From contig CAJZBQ010000025.1 in assembly GCA_914767885.1 (NCBI GenBank), positions 186,001-250,000 on the forward strand: a stretch of 64,000 bases of DNA. Reading direction: 5' to 3'. The stretch comes from Blepharisma stoltei (Eukaryota; Ciliophora; Heterotrichea; Heterotrichida; Blepharismidae). A program made the translations under genes and the position numbers. The first letter of the stretch is position 1. Every line of letters begins with the position of its first letter. Of the stretch, positions 48,758-59,334 are shown in pieces. The notes under the pieces are model-generated. The model was given only the letters and a program-made list of their open reading frames with translations. It did no database searches and was not told the DNA's origin.

Positions 48758-50221
48758 CTACTTCATTTCAAATAAAGATTCTGGTTTTCCGCTTTTCTTC
48801 GAAGGCTTCTGCTGCTGGAATCCTTTTGATATGGTTTCTGGCTTCCCAGCTCGAGGAGAGACCAAAGGTCCCTTAATGTCTGTGAAGTTAACCTCTTCGC
48901 TTTTCCTCTCAACTGCATTAATCAAGCTTTTTCTATAGAAAAATCCTACAACTACGCAAAATAGCATAGCAGCACAAGATCCAATGTAGCTTCCTCTAAC
49001 ACCCCATGCATTTTCATAGCCTATTTTGATCTCAAAGTCGTGCCAAAAAATCAGTCCAAGTGTTAGCCCACCGACAATTGCCGTTAGTATTAATAAAAAC
49101 AGCATATAAACAAATAGCCATTTAAGTGAGTCTTTTGTCTTTATGCTGATACAATTTTCTCACTCCCCCCCCCTTTAAATTGGAACAAAATATAGGTAAA
49201 ATTTCCACTTTTTTGGGAAAATTAACCCCCCTTTAAATTGAAACAAAATTAGATTTTATAATAAAAAATTTTATATATATAAATCATAATTTTTATGTAA
49301 AAAGTTTTGATATAATTTAAATGTTTCTTCTTAACTAAAATAAAAATTTAGTTATATCCTGCTCTTGTTTAAAGAATAGAGTATAAAGAGCATCTTATTT
49401 AAATAAATTTATTATCATTAATTGTAAATTTTTTAAAAAAATTTAATTTTTTTTGTTTTTAAAAAATTTTCAAAAAAAATTTTTTTTTTTTTGAAAAAAA
49501 TGATATTTTTTATATAAATAGCTTTGATATAAATTCAATACGAATTCTTTACAAAAATTCAAAATTTACTTATCTCTTGCTTTATTTTAAAGAATAGAGT
49601 ATAAATAGCATTTTATTTAAACAAAATTAGCACTTTGATTAATAAATTTCTAAAATTTTTTTTTTTAAATGTTTTTTTTATCAATAAAAATAATAAAATT
49701 TTGTATAAATAGTTTTGATACCAATTAATAGTGGCGTATTAATTAATAATAAAATTTTGGTTATATCTTGCTTTGTTTTAAAGGATAAAGAGTGAATAGC
49801 ATTTTATTAAACAAATTTATTAATCTAATTAAATGATTTTTTTTTTAAAAACATTTTCTTAACCCCCCTTTAAATTGGAACAAAATTTTTAGTTCCAATC
49901 TAAAGGGGGGGGAGTCAGAAATAAAGACTTTTATAATTTTTTCTTATAAAATAAATGGCTTTAAGTATAAAATTTGTCTATAAACTGCAATAATTTTAAA
50001 AAATTTTTTTAAATAAAAGAACACTTTATGCTTGCAATTGCAGTTAACACGATGACAAATCCAAGTAATGCAAATAAACCATCATACCATGAAAAATCAT
50101 CTTGATCAGCACATATATAAATTGCTAAAGTTGCCACTGCAATGCCTACACCAAGCAAAGCTAGGTTGCATAGAAGGAACATTGAAAACGTGCAATAGTT
50201 GCCTGAAGGCCTTGATTCCAT
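48758..50221 (-). CDS. Tetraspanin-like four-pass membrane protein
   Basis: Begins MESRPSGNYCTFSMFLLCNL. Two hydrophobic segments lie in the first part (LLCNLALLGVGIAVATLAIY, LFALLGFVIVLTAIA) and two more after an 885-bp insert (MLFLLILTAIVGGLTLGLIF, SCAAMLFCVVVGFFY), followed by a charged tail ending ESLFEMK. Removing the insert between the two AGCATAAAG repeats (49139-49147 and 50024-50032, minus strand) gives TAIASIKTKDSLKWLF in frame and a total of 579 nt, 192 residues. The layout with a short first loop and a second loop containing Trp resembles tetraspanins, but the CCG motif is not present, so the family is tentative. Confidence 0.65.
49148..50032 (-). mobile_element. IES (885 bp) containing MITE family c, in tetraspanin-like gene
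   Basis: The insert is flanked by a 9-bp direct repeat, AGCATAAAG on the minus strand, which includes a TA. The MITE inside (about 49162-49917) has C-run ends with the motif CCCCTTTAAATTGGAACAAA at the left (twice, about 35 bp apart) and a hairpin of the motif at the right. Its body contains a unit of about 190 bp present three times in decayed form (from 49300, 49510 and 49705), each with GAATAGAGTATAAA- or GGATAAAGAGTGAA-like cores. The insert is longer than the MITE on both sides. Confidence 0.75.
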
Positions 50222-50518
50222 TTCTATATCAACTGTGGAGAGAAAATTTTAAAGAGACATTTATACTAAAAATTAGGAAATTAGGGCATTTGATATCTGA
50301 ATGCCAGCAATCAATTATTAATTATTATTCTTTATATAAGTCTCCATTTATACTAATCAGCCACACCGAATTTAATTTGCCTATTCTTTTCCAGTTTTTC
50401 TTCCAAAATACTCAAAATTTACTTTCTAACTTTGGATTTATTTTATTTTTTACTAAACTTACACAAATCTTGAAATCACCCCAAATTTTCAGCTATTTTC
50501 TAATTAAAACATTGATAA
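50222..50518. other. Divergent promoter region
   Basis: Separates the minus-strand tetraspanin-like gene from the plus-strand E2-like gene. AT-rich; no specific motif can be named. Confidence 0.35.
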
Positions 50519-51445
50519 ATGTCTACACTAGAACATCACACTTTAGAAATACAAAAAAAACGATTCGAAAAAGGTAAATTGTAATCAGAACTCAAATTAA
50601 TTCAACGAATTGGAGGGGATTTCAGAATCAACACCTCAGAAAGCAGATTTGGACATATAATAAGAGTTGAGCTGCATGACAAACTATTAACTGGCATTCC
50701 ATATGAATCTGTTGTTTTTGAAATTTACCTTGAAGGGAAATTCCCGTTCCAGCCTCCTCGAGTGATTTGTGAAACTAATTTCGGCTTCCCTTCAGTTTCA
50801 GATGGCAGGGATTTGCTTTTAAACATCACTAAAAAGAAATGGGCACCTAGCATCACATCTTTGGACATAATTAATGCCCTACCTGCATATATAGCTGAGC
50901 TCCACCAAAAATATCTATTAGGCACCCAAACTGAGGTCGGAACTTTTCACCTCGGAGATATTCATAATATCAGGCAATGGGAAAATAAAGAAGGCATGGG
51001 GTGCTTTTTCTGTACTGAGCTAGGGACTGAAAACAATAAAGAGCAGAATGCAAGAATAATAGTCATTACTCATTCTAAATTTTTAGAGCTTGAACCTCAT
51101 ATTGAGCCTGCTATTATGGGGAAAATTGTAAGCTGAGCCACTTTGCAATCAATTAACACAATTTTGACTAATAAAAGTGAACCGAACCAATTTGTTATAG
51201 AATGGAAACAAATAGAAGATACCCCACCATTCCGCCAAACCTTCAGAACTTCTCAAACAAATGAAGTGCTTGAATTAATTTCTCAAAATACTAGAAGATT
51301 AAACACTGTAGCAAAATCTATAAGTTTATCAATTCCTTTAATAAATGAAGCTGAGGTGTTACCTGATAGGGTAAAAAAAATGAATATTTTCCAAATTTTG
51401 AAGTTAATTGAAGAAGCTGAAAAAAATTTGACAAAATTAATATAG
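50519..51445 (+). CDS. E2-like (UBC fold) protein fused to a PH-like domain, no catalytic Cys
   Basis: A 15-nt intron (50574-50588) joins KRFEK to ELKLIQRIGGDF. The N-terminal region follows the ubiquitin-conjugating fold: PYESVVFEIYLEGKFPFQPP matches the central beta-sheet and FPF.PP turn, and WAPSITSLDII the later helix. Where active E2s have the HPN motif and catalytic Cys, this protein reads FGFPSVSDGRDLLLNIT, without Cys, so it is probably an inactive E2 variant. The C-terminal half (ARIIVITHSKFLELEP, ATLQSI) looks like a PH-type beta-sandwich, followed by helices (IFQILKLIEEAEKNL). 303 residues. TGA is Trp in KIVSWATL. It may scaffold ubiquitin transfer at a membrane; this is inference. 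Confidence 0.72.
50574..50588 (+). other. 15-nt spliceosomal intron
   Basis: GTAAATTGTAATCAG; contains an in-frame TAA and restores the E2-like N-terminal helix. Confidence 0.85.
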
Positions 51446-51538
51446 TGATTTCTCTTGAATTTATTTAGAATCTAAACTATTTAAATTATAGAAAGTTTAA
51501 AAGGAAAATGCATAACCTTAAAAGCTATTGATGAACTA

Positions 51539-51874
51539 ATGAACTTATATCAACAAGCTATTGAATATTTTTCCGCTGTAAATGACGAACAATATGGCAT
51601 TTTCCTAAAAAGAATGCATGGGCTGCTCGCTAACGAAGCTATTCAATCAATTCTTCAAAGACACCCTGACGAAGTCATAGAAAATTACGGACCTCTATTC
51701 GAGGAAGAAAAAATTGAAGAAAAAGTTTTACTAGAAAGAATTAGAACAAGCCAAACAATTGAGCTTGCAGAAATCAGAGAAGACCAAGAAAACACCGAAA
51801 TGCTCAACAACAGCAGAGAACCCACTGAAGGCGAAGAAAGCGGCCATAGCACAGACTCAGAGCCAAGAGATTAA
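51539..51874 (+). CDS. Hypothetical small acidic protein
   Basis: 111 residues: a helical first half (NLYQQAIEYFSAVNDEQY, AIQSILQRHPDEVIENY) and a low-complexity acidic tail (EGEESGHSTDSEPRD). The frame stays open upstream through ITLKAIDELMN, so the true start could lie a little further 5'. Not recognised. It ends 15 bp before the SR-protein gene on the same strand. Confidence 0.6.
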   Translation: MNLYQQAIEYFSAVNDEQYGIFLKRMHGLLANEAIQSILQRHPDEVIENYGPLFEEEKIEEKVLLERIRTSQTIELAEIREDQENTEMLNNSREPTEGEESGHSTDSEPRD

Positions 51875-51889
51875 ATTAATTATAATAAA

Positions 51890-52720
51890 ATGAGTCTTTT
51901 TATTGGAAATCTCTCAAGAAACATTTCTTTAAAAGAGCTCGAAGAACAGTTCAACAAATTCGGCCCCTGCAAGATAAACCACCGCGTTGCGCTAACCCAA
52001 GGTGGATATGCCTTTGTAGAGTATATAAATGACCATGACGCCGAAGAAGCAATGAAAGCTCTTGTTGGGAAAAATTTAGGAGGACTCTGCTTAAATATCG
52101 AATGATCTAAGCGATCGCCGAAATTCACTCAAAAAGAAGCTAATGGTGTTTCGCAAAATAAAGAAAAATTGAAAGACAGATGCTTTAAATGTGGGAAGCC
52201 AGGACACATTTCGAGAGACTGTCAAGAAGGCATGGAGTGCTATGAATGCAAAGGATATGGACATATTGCAAGAGATTGCCCTAAGCAAAATAAGAGAAAG
52301 TCCCCAAAAAATAAAATAAATAGCCCTAAAAGAAGTAGAAGTCCTAGAAGAAGTTCTTCTGAAAGATCGTTTTCAATTGAAAGAGCAGATTTACCGAATG
52401 AGTATATGCCGAGATTTCCAGAAGCTAAGGATTTTGATTTAAAACCAGTGCAGTATAATGTGGTAAAACAAGAATTCGTAAATGAAGATAAAGAAGAAAT
52501 AAGAGAAATTAAAGAAGAAAATAGGGAAATCAAAGAAGAAATAAAGGAAAGTGAAAATGAGCTGATAATGGAAGATGGTTCAAAATTTAAACTTATAAGT
52601 GGGGATTTTAATGAAGAGACTGCTATTTTTAGATGCATGGTGTGTGAGAAAAATATGCAAAGATCAAGCACCAGAAGACATATTGGCACAAAGACTCATA
52701 ATGAAAAATTAATCAAGTAA
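51890..52720 (+). CDS. SR-type splicing factor with RRM, zinc knuckles and U1-type zinc finger
   Basis: An RRM at residues 1-75 (MSLFIGNLSRNIS as RNP2, GGYAFVEY as RNP1), then two CCHC knuckles (CFKCGKPGHISRDC, CYECKGYGHIARDC), an RS-rich stretch (KRSRSPRRSSSERSFS), an acidic coiled region (EIREIKEENREIKEEIKE) and a C-terminal matrin/U1C-like C2H2 finger (CMVCEKNMQRSSTRRHIGTK). 276 residues, intronless; TGA is Trp in NIEWSKRS. RRM plus knuckles plus RS is the pattern of RSZ/9G8-type splicing regulators; the extra C2H2 finger at the C-terminus is unusual. Confidence 0.82.
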
Positions 52721-52788
52721 TTTATTTAATAAAATTTTGGATTAAATTTTATCTCTTTTTTTAAATTTAGCTGAAATACTAAAATAGT

Positions 52789-53592
52789 TTACAAGTAATT
52801 TTTTATTGACATACCTGACATAATTAAAGTATCTAAAGATCTTTCTGTGGATTTGGACCGTATATGGTGTGCTTTTGGAATTGATTTTGTAGTAATATAA
52901 TAAGGCTTTTTAGTATTCCGGGATGGAGATTGAGTTATAGAAGATTCACGACTGTGAATCGGCCTTGATTTTGAAGAATTATTTCTTCGAATTTTGAACC
53001 AGTTTAGTGTCTCTTCAGTTGTGATTTTGCATGATGGCAAAATTCTGCTGATTCCTTTGAGACCTGATTTAGCTCTTTTGAGGATTTTGCAAATCTAAGT
53101 TAAAATTACCATTTGCTTATCACAAAGAATTTTGTCGTGAAAATGGTCATTAGAATCTGTAGTGTTAAAATAACAATTAGAAGGATAATCAAATGTAGAT
53201 GTATGTGTTTTACCATTAGTATCAATTGTATCTTTTGTTTTATCAAATTCTTTATCTTGAAGAAAATCCCTAATTGCTTCAAATCCTGGGTCAAATTTTA
53301 AGCCTCTTAAAAATCCATTATTCTTAGGCTTTTCAGGAGATTTTTTGGGGCCTAAGTCCATCATATCAAACGTATTTGATTCAACTGAAAAACTCGTTTT
53401 GTGAGATTTTCTTTTTCCAAACAAAGTTTTGGGAATTTTTGTATGCTGAAATTCATCATTCCAAGCAGAAATATCAGTTTTGATATGCTTTTTTGATGAA
53501 AGGATGTTTATTTCATTTTTATCGCTGAGATTTGATTTTTCGCTTTCTTTTTCAAGCTCTTGAGTTAACTTTTCATCTAATTTATTATTCAT
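52789..53592 (-). CDS. Hypothetical basic, Ser-rich protein
   Basis: Starts MNNKLDEKLTQELEKESEKS, then a 15-nt intron (53095-53109), then a tail rich in Ser, Lys and Arg (RNNSSKSRPIHSRESS, HIRSKSTERSLD) ending GMSIKNYL. 789 nt, 262 residues. No domain recognised; many possible phosphorylation sites. Confidence 0.65.
53095..53109 (-). other. 15-nt spliceosomal intron
   Basis: GTAATTTTAACTTAG on the minus strand; joins DKQM to ICKILKRAKSG. Confidence 0.8.
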
Positions 53593-54315
53593 TTTGGTTA
53601 AATTATTATCGCCTAGCTTAATAATTATGTTTTAACTGAGAAATTTCTATTTTGATAGAAGCTTCTATTTATAACAGCCTAGAATTTAACTTAAGTCAGT
53701 TAAAAAAATTATTCTATGAAATATCATAAAATAGATTAAATTATAGGGATTGTTTTTTTGCATTTAATAGTGAAAAGTTCTATTTTAAAGCAATTTAAGT
53801 GAATGCTGTATTTAATGTTTTTAGAATAATGATTTAATATTATGTATTTTTTTATGAAGTTGGAATCAACTATTTCTTATTTAAGTATTTCCTTGCATAA
53901 CTCTGAAAACAAATTTTCAATAGCCAAATTGATAAGCAATGACAATTTTAATATTAAATTTAGAAAATATGTTTAAATAATTATGAATCAGTAAATTATC
54001 ATAAATACCCATATTAAAGATTTATGAATTCCAATTACAAGAATATGAAACAATTGCTTATTCAAGATTAAAATTTTGAAAAATCAAGCAGATTCAAATA
54101 TTTATGCTTTATGAATTTTATTTTTTGGAAAAAAAAACTTTTCTCTCAGAATACGTCTGAATTATGCTGGTTTCGCTTATAATAATATAGTCGTTTTAAT
54201 TTTTCAATCATCTTAACTGAAATTTCAAAAATTTCAAATTATACTAATCTTCCCATATTGAATTTCCAAAACGCTTTTATGAAGGTATCCGTTTATCAAT
54301 AAAATTTAAAGTAAA
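53593..54315. other. AT-rich intergenic region
   Basis: No gene or repeat recognised; a divergent promoter region. Confidence 0.4.
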
Positions 54316-54828
54316 ATGCAGGATCTCTACAGATGGACTTCATTCGCCAAGACTTTGGGAGCAAAGTCTTACAATTTAGACTCAGAGCTTCAATGTCTCC
54401 AAACTCTCACTCAGTCAATGGAGCAGCAAATTATAGACTCTCGAGATCGAATAGAAAGACTTATCATGTCTGATGAAATTACTGAGCTTGACTTCCAAGC
54501 ACAAAACTCACACATACACCTTATGGCAAAAATACTCTATAGAAAAAGAAGACAAATTGTCGTGAAAATCACGAATTTGTGCATTAAGTACTTAAGGATT
54601 GCAAAATTCAGAATAAATCCTCAGAATATTGAAGAAATAAGAGGAATTTGTTGTGATATCATTGAACAAATTGAAAAAGAAAAAGAAACACCTAAAACTA
54701 TGACAGAAAATTTAAATTTTGCGAGGTTAAGAAAAAAAGTTGATCTTGTTTTAAGGGAGCTAGAAGAAGTTCCTGATATCAAGATGGGCTGCTTTAGGAT
54801 AAGCAATGAAATCATAGCACAAATTTAA
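54316..54828 (+). CDS. Hypothetical helical protein
   Basis: 170 residues, MQDLYRWTSFAKTLGAKS to CFRISNEIIAQI. Mostly alpha-helical with coiled-coil character (LQTLTQSMEQQIIDSRDRIE, FARLRKKVDLVLRELEEV). No TGA, intron or insert needed. Function not recognised. Confidence 0.62.
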   Translation: MQDLYRWTSFAKTLGAKSYNLDSELQCLQTLTQSMEQQIIDSRDRIERLIMSDEITELDFQAQNSHIHLMAKILYRKRRQIVVKITNLCIKYLRIAKFRINPQNIEEIRGICCDIIEQIEKEKETPKTMTENLNFARLRKKVDLVLRELEEVPDIKMGCFRISNEIIAQI

Positions 54829-55473
54829 ACTGATAAAAATAAATATAACATAGTTTTCCATAAATTTTGTGTTTAAGTTTCTAATCTGACTGGGAAAAAA
54901 AAATAAAATTTTCTATGTGATGCTGTTTGATTGATATTTTTGGCTGAATATTGGAAATTTTGTAAGTAGAGAACAATTTGATTTTATTTGTATTTGGGGT
55001 CTTAGTATTCGAAATTTTTATTTTCAGCAGCGAAAAAGTTTTTGGAAATTTTTTAAGTCATACTTATGAAAAAGATATATTGACTACACTTAAGACTTAT
55101 AATTTGATTATTATCCATGATTCGTTGAAGCATAAATAATTATTAATATCTATTTAATTCTTTTATATTACATTCTTTCTTGCCCTAATACTCACCTGAT
55201 ATTTTATCAAAAATATTTCTTTAGCCTAATAAATCATATTTCTAAATATTTTTCAATTTGTTAATCTCTATCAATATCTAATAATAAAGTAAACTTCTCC
55301 ATTCGTCTCTCCCAATTTCACAAAATAATTAAAATTGCCCAAGCTGATTATTCTATATTTCCTGTTTTATTTATATCTTTCTATTAAAAATATCATTATT
55401 CATGCCTACTATATTTCTGCATCTCTAATTTTCAGATAAATGGATGCCATTATAACATTTGTCTTTTTTGATA
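54829..55473. other. AT-rich intergenic region
   Basis: Nothing recognised; upstream region of the poly(A)-binding protein gene. Confidence 0.4.
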
Positions 55474-57947
55474 ATGATGCAAGCCCAAGGGAAAGCAAGT
55501 AATCAAGGAGCACAAATTTTTATAGGAGATCTTCATCCTAGCGTTTCAGAATCAGACCTATTTCAACTCACTTCAAAATATGGTCAAGTAGTTTTTATAA
55601 GAGTTCTCAGACACATTGACACAAGAATTTCACTAGGGTTTGCCTTTGTAAGCTTCACAGACCCAACTCTTATTTACTTACTTAATTATTTAGTGTTTAA
55701 AGGTGTCTAGTGCCCGCTCCCTATTTAAATGTGGACTAAGCCAACTGGTGACGTCACTGGTGAAGTCAAAATGGCAAGCCATCGGACAACCCAGCGGTAA
55801 CCCCAGGGCCACATGTTTCACCCGACGCGTTAACATTGCTCTCATCAGACTTAGCTCCAGCGCGTGCTCCGCCTAAGGCACAGACCCAACTCAAGCAAAT
55901 ACTGCAAGAGTTGAGCTGAATGGGCTTGATGTCAAAGGAAAGCATATTAGAGTTATGAAATACTGCAGAGAGCGCGACCCAGAAGCTAATTTATTTATCA
56001 ACAACCTGCCTGAAAACGTCACAAGTAAAGAATTGGATGATTTTTTTAGTGTCTATGGCAGTATTTTGTCCACAAAACTAGTTTACGACTCCAACGAGCG
56101 TCCTCGAGGCTATGGCTTTGTCCAATTCGAAAAGCAAGAATCAGCTAAAAAAGCATTAGAATCCACAAAAACCATAGATTTCAAAGGAAACAGACTCACC
56201 GTCGAAAAATTTGTTCCTATGAAAGAACGCAACGATATGTCAAATAATCGCAATTTATACGTAAGAGGCTTTGATTCCTCATTATCAGTCGACGACCTCC
56301 ACAGGCGATTTTCTATATTCGGTACCATCACTTCCCACGTTGTGATGAGAAATGAATTCCAAGGCCAACCAAGGTTTTTTGGGTTTGTCTGCTTTGATAC
56401 CCCAGAAAATGCCAAAAAAGCCTCAGAAGAAATGAACGGAAAATCTGAAGGAAATTTTACATGACTAGTAGTCCCTCATATGAAAAAAGCATTAAGGCTG
56501 TCAATAAATAAAGCTAATTATCAAAAGAAAATTGAGGAGTGGAAAAGAAAAAATCTTTATATTAGAGGAATCCCACCTGCTATTGATGAAGAAAAGCTGA
56601 GAAAAATCTGTGAAGCGTATGGGCAGATTGAGTCTGTGCTGATTCCAAAGACGGAAAATGTGAGATTTGAGGATGGGAAACAGGTTAAAGAATGGACACC
56701 GAAAGGAATTGCATATGTATGCTTTGCACAAGCTGAATATGCGAATAAGGCACTGGCTGTGCTAAGAGATACAACGTTAGAAGGGAATAGACTGTTTGTA
56801 GCACATTGGAAACCGAGGGAAGAGGTAGCAAAATTGGTAGGGATGATGAAGATGAGGAAGATACAAAGCCAGATGTGGGAGTATGGGATGATTGGGAATA
56901 TGATGGGCCGAGGAATGAGGGCTCCTGGGCCTATGCCACCTAGGCCAAAGCCTGTACCAGAAGCTCCCAGTCAGTTGCTTATTTCACAACCCTTCGTCCA
57001 TTACCCCCCACCTCCTCAGCCTCCTCCTGTTGCCCAGCTTCCTTTTAGCCTGGCTGACTTCACTGCTGCTGCTCCAGAGATCAAAAAGCGTATGATTGGT
57101 GAAGCTATTTATCCTCCCGTCTTATATACATAAAATGGCGTATGGCGACCGACCCACCCTCTCAGTGGTGGTTACCCATGTATATCCGGGCATGGTTTTT
57201 GGAGCCAGGAATTAGCCCAACAACGTCTGGGACCTCGAAGCGAAAGGCCTAAGCGCGAGAGCCGCTGTTTTTGCGACCAGACCCATGGGCAGTTATTCGT
57301 GACTTCTTTTTGCCAGCAGCGCTCAGCCCAGTGAGTGCCCGAAATGAGGCAGGGTGAATTACCTGCCTAAGCTGCTTTAGTGGCTCGCCCCGAATGGCGA
57401 AAGCTGTTGAGTTTTTTTCTCGGGATGACCGGAAAAGAGGGGAGGCGAGTTAGACACCAAAACGGGGGTCTCTCCAGTTGAAAAGGTGCCCTTCAATGGG
57501 CAGATCTGGCGGACGACGAAGCGGAGTTGGCGTAAACTTAGGCGACGATCCAAGTTGGAAATGGAGTGGTCAGCAAAGCCGGTATGAGACGGCCCTTGAC
57601 AATACCTCTACCGAGAAACCGGGGGTTTCGGCCCGGGCTTGGTGAACGCTCTGCCACCACACGGGAAACCGTGGCATGCGACCTCGGACGTAGTAGGGAC
57701 CTTAAATACCCAGCGTAATCTTAATCTTAATCTTAATCTTAATCCTCCCGTCTTAAAATCTTCTAATCAGCAAGTTGCAGGCAAAATTACTGGTATGCTT
57801 CTTGAAATGGATAACGCTGAGCTCCTTGGACTATTACAGAACCCTCCTCTCCTTCTCGTTAAAGTTACAGAAGCCATCGAAGTGCTTAATCTCTATCTAA
57901 TTAATGAGCATTTTTATTTTATTATGAATTATACTTATAATTTTTAA
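55474..57947 (+). CDS. PABP: Poly(A)-binding protein (four RRMs plus MLLE domain)
   Basis: Four RRMs in order: QIFIGDLHPSVSESDLF with GFAFVSF; NLFINNLPENVTSKELDD with GYGFVQF; NLYVRGFDSSLSVDDLHR with FFGFVCF; NLYIRGIPPAIDEEKLRK with GIAYVCF. A Pro-rich linker (MPPRPKPVPEAP) leads to a C-terminal MLLE/PABC domain (KITGMLLEMDNAELLGLL). The protein binds mRNA poly(A) tails and recruits translation and decay factors through MLLE. Two retroposons interrupt the coding sequence (TSDs 55656-55669/55879-55892 and 57111-57124/57742-57755). Removing each with one TSD copy gives 1620 nt, 539 residues, with TDPTQANTARVEL and YPPVLKSSNQQ restored. TGA is Trp in NFTWLVVPH. Start chosen at the double ATG 55474. 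Confidence 0.9.
55656..55892 (-). mobile_element. SINE-like retroposon family 1, 5'-truncated, in PABP
   Basis: The perfect repeat CACAGACCCAACTC lies at 55656-55669 and 55879-55892. The element is reversed: its (TAAG)n tail is at the left (TTATTTACTTACTTAATTA) and its 5' part stops at a segment (CGCGTGCTCCGCCTAAG) that is internal in full copies. 5' truncation is typical of target-primed reverse transcription. Confidence 0.88.
57111..57755 (+). mobile_element. SINE-like retroposon family 4, in PABP
   Basis: The repeat ATCCTCCCGTCTTA lies at 57111-57124 and 57742-57755. The element begins TATACATAAAATGGCGTATG and ends in (TTAATC)n. It shares TATATCCGGGCATGGTTTT with family 2 (TATATCCGGCAAGGTTTT) and CCTTAAATACC near its 3' end with family 1. 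Confidence 0.88.
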
Positions 57948-58022
57948 ACATTTAAATTTTATAGGAAATGCAAATATATTTTAGCTTTATAATTTATATT
58001 TTTAGTAAAATAAAAAAGAAAT

Positions 58023-58449
58023 GTTTATTATTAATCATAATTAAAATATGGCGTCTTCGTCTGGGTATGGCCTCTCGGCCATACATACTCGACTCATATT
58101 TTAATTATATCCGGCAAGGTTTTGCCATTCAGGAAATGAGCAGCAATGCAAGGTAAGCAATTCTGCAGAGCAGAGCCTGGCCCATGCTCAACGACCAGAA
58201 TGATTTCGGAAAGCCAACTCTCGTCAGCTCAAGCAGCAGTCACAGAAATCCATAGCCCGCCCACTCAACACTTAAGCCGCGGGATTCCGGGGTAAGGAGG
58301 AGGTGTATGTCTCCTTGGCTGGCCTTTATGACCAGTTGAGACTATACCTCAAAGCAGGTGAACCCTAATATTGGGTCCTTGGCGACTGCGTTAACAATAC
58401 GGCAGACGCCTATTAATGTATAAGTAAATAAGTAAGTTTATTATTAATC
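58023..58449 (+). mobile_element. SINE-like retroposon family 2, intergenic, 14-bp TSD
   Basis: The perfect repeat GTTTATTATTAATC lies at 58023-58036 and 58436-58449. It carries the family-2 head and 5' hairpin, lacks an internal segment present in the 18-kb copy, and ends in TAAGTAAATAAGTAAG. Confidence 0.88.
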
Positions 58450-58589
58450 TGGGGAGGCTAGAAAAGCTTGGGCAACAAACTCCGATCTCTTAAAGTTGCT
58501 GGATGCTAAATAAGGCTAAAATGCTTTAAAATAGTAATGTAACATCTTAATAATTGTTTCCTACTAAAAAGTAAAGCTAAATTCATTAT

Positions 58590-59153
58590 TTAGTCTTGGT
58601 TTGCAATATCTTCAAAGTTCTTTTCTCCAACAAGATCTGGGACATCTTCTTCACCATCAGGCTTAGAAGCAGTTGCTTGTACGAGGTCTTTCAAAAACTC
58701 TAGGTTTTTAGGACCGAGTTGGTTAAGGATACCAGGCATCAGATCCGCAAAGGATTTAGACTCTCCTGTGCCTTGGACTAAAAAGAAGTTGTCTTTGATA
58801 TTAGCTTGAACTTGAGGATTTGTGAAATGCAAAATGGTATTATTCCTATTAACATCAATAACTTTTCTTAATAGAAAAATAAAATACTTTATTTTCTATA
58901 AAAAATTTAAACCCTTAAGCAGAATCTTTTCAAAAGCTATATCATCTTTAAAGAAATTCACTTCTTCAATAGCTGGAAGGGGCTGCACTTGCAACTTTTT
59001 GAGATTGGACATTAACTTTTTTTCATCTACTGAGTTAGTCTTGTGGGCTACTTTGTTCTTTCGCTTCATTGAGCCTTTTCCTCCAATTCTTGTGGAGTCT
59101 CCAAACTTTGCTGCAAGTCTTGCACGGGCTGCTACTACTTCAGGATCTTCCAT
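58590..59153 (-). CDS. BTF3: Nascent polypeptide-associated complex beta subunit (BTF3)
   Basis: The N-terminal ribosome-binding region (RARLAAKFGDSTRIGGKGSM with following KRK) and the NAC domain (LQVQPLPAIEEVNFFKDD, then ILHFTNPQVQANI and MPGILNQLGPKNLEFLKDL) are both clear. NAC-beta pairs with NAC-alpha at the ribosome exit tunnel and shields nascent chains. A 93-bp AT-rich block interrupts the domain after KDD; TA-to-TA removal (58849-58941) gives KDDRNNTILHF and 471 nt, 156 residues, the normal size. Confidence 0.9.
58849..58941. other. Short IES (93 bp) in NAC-beta gene
   Basis: AT-rich with several stops, flanked by TA, lacking short-intron ends. Removal restores the conserved NAC domain in frame. 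Confidence 0.75.
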
Positions 59154-59334
59154 TCTTTAAACAGGGACTTATAAGAAATATAAAGAATAATACTCAAAAT
59201 GAACTTTTAAATGATTAGATCAGCATATTTTGAGAGAAATCATGCATAATAAAACAAAGATAGCGAAAAAGTCATAAAAAATATATTAATAAGTTTTCTT
59301 ATTAACTTGTATCCTTAACTTAACTTCTGGCTAA

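Noticed and set aside
50068..50577. Plus-strand ORF of 169 codons over the tetraspanin-like gene start
   Set aside because: It overlaps conserved hydrophobic coding sequence on the minus strand and the start of the E2-like gene in another frame.
52240..52689. Minus-strand ORF rich in Ser/Leu
   Set aside because: Antisense of the acidic and RS-rich part of the SR protein.
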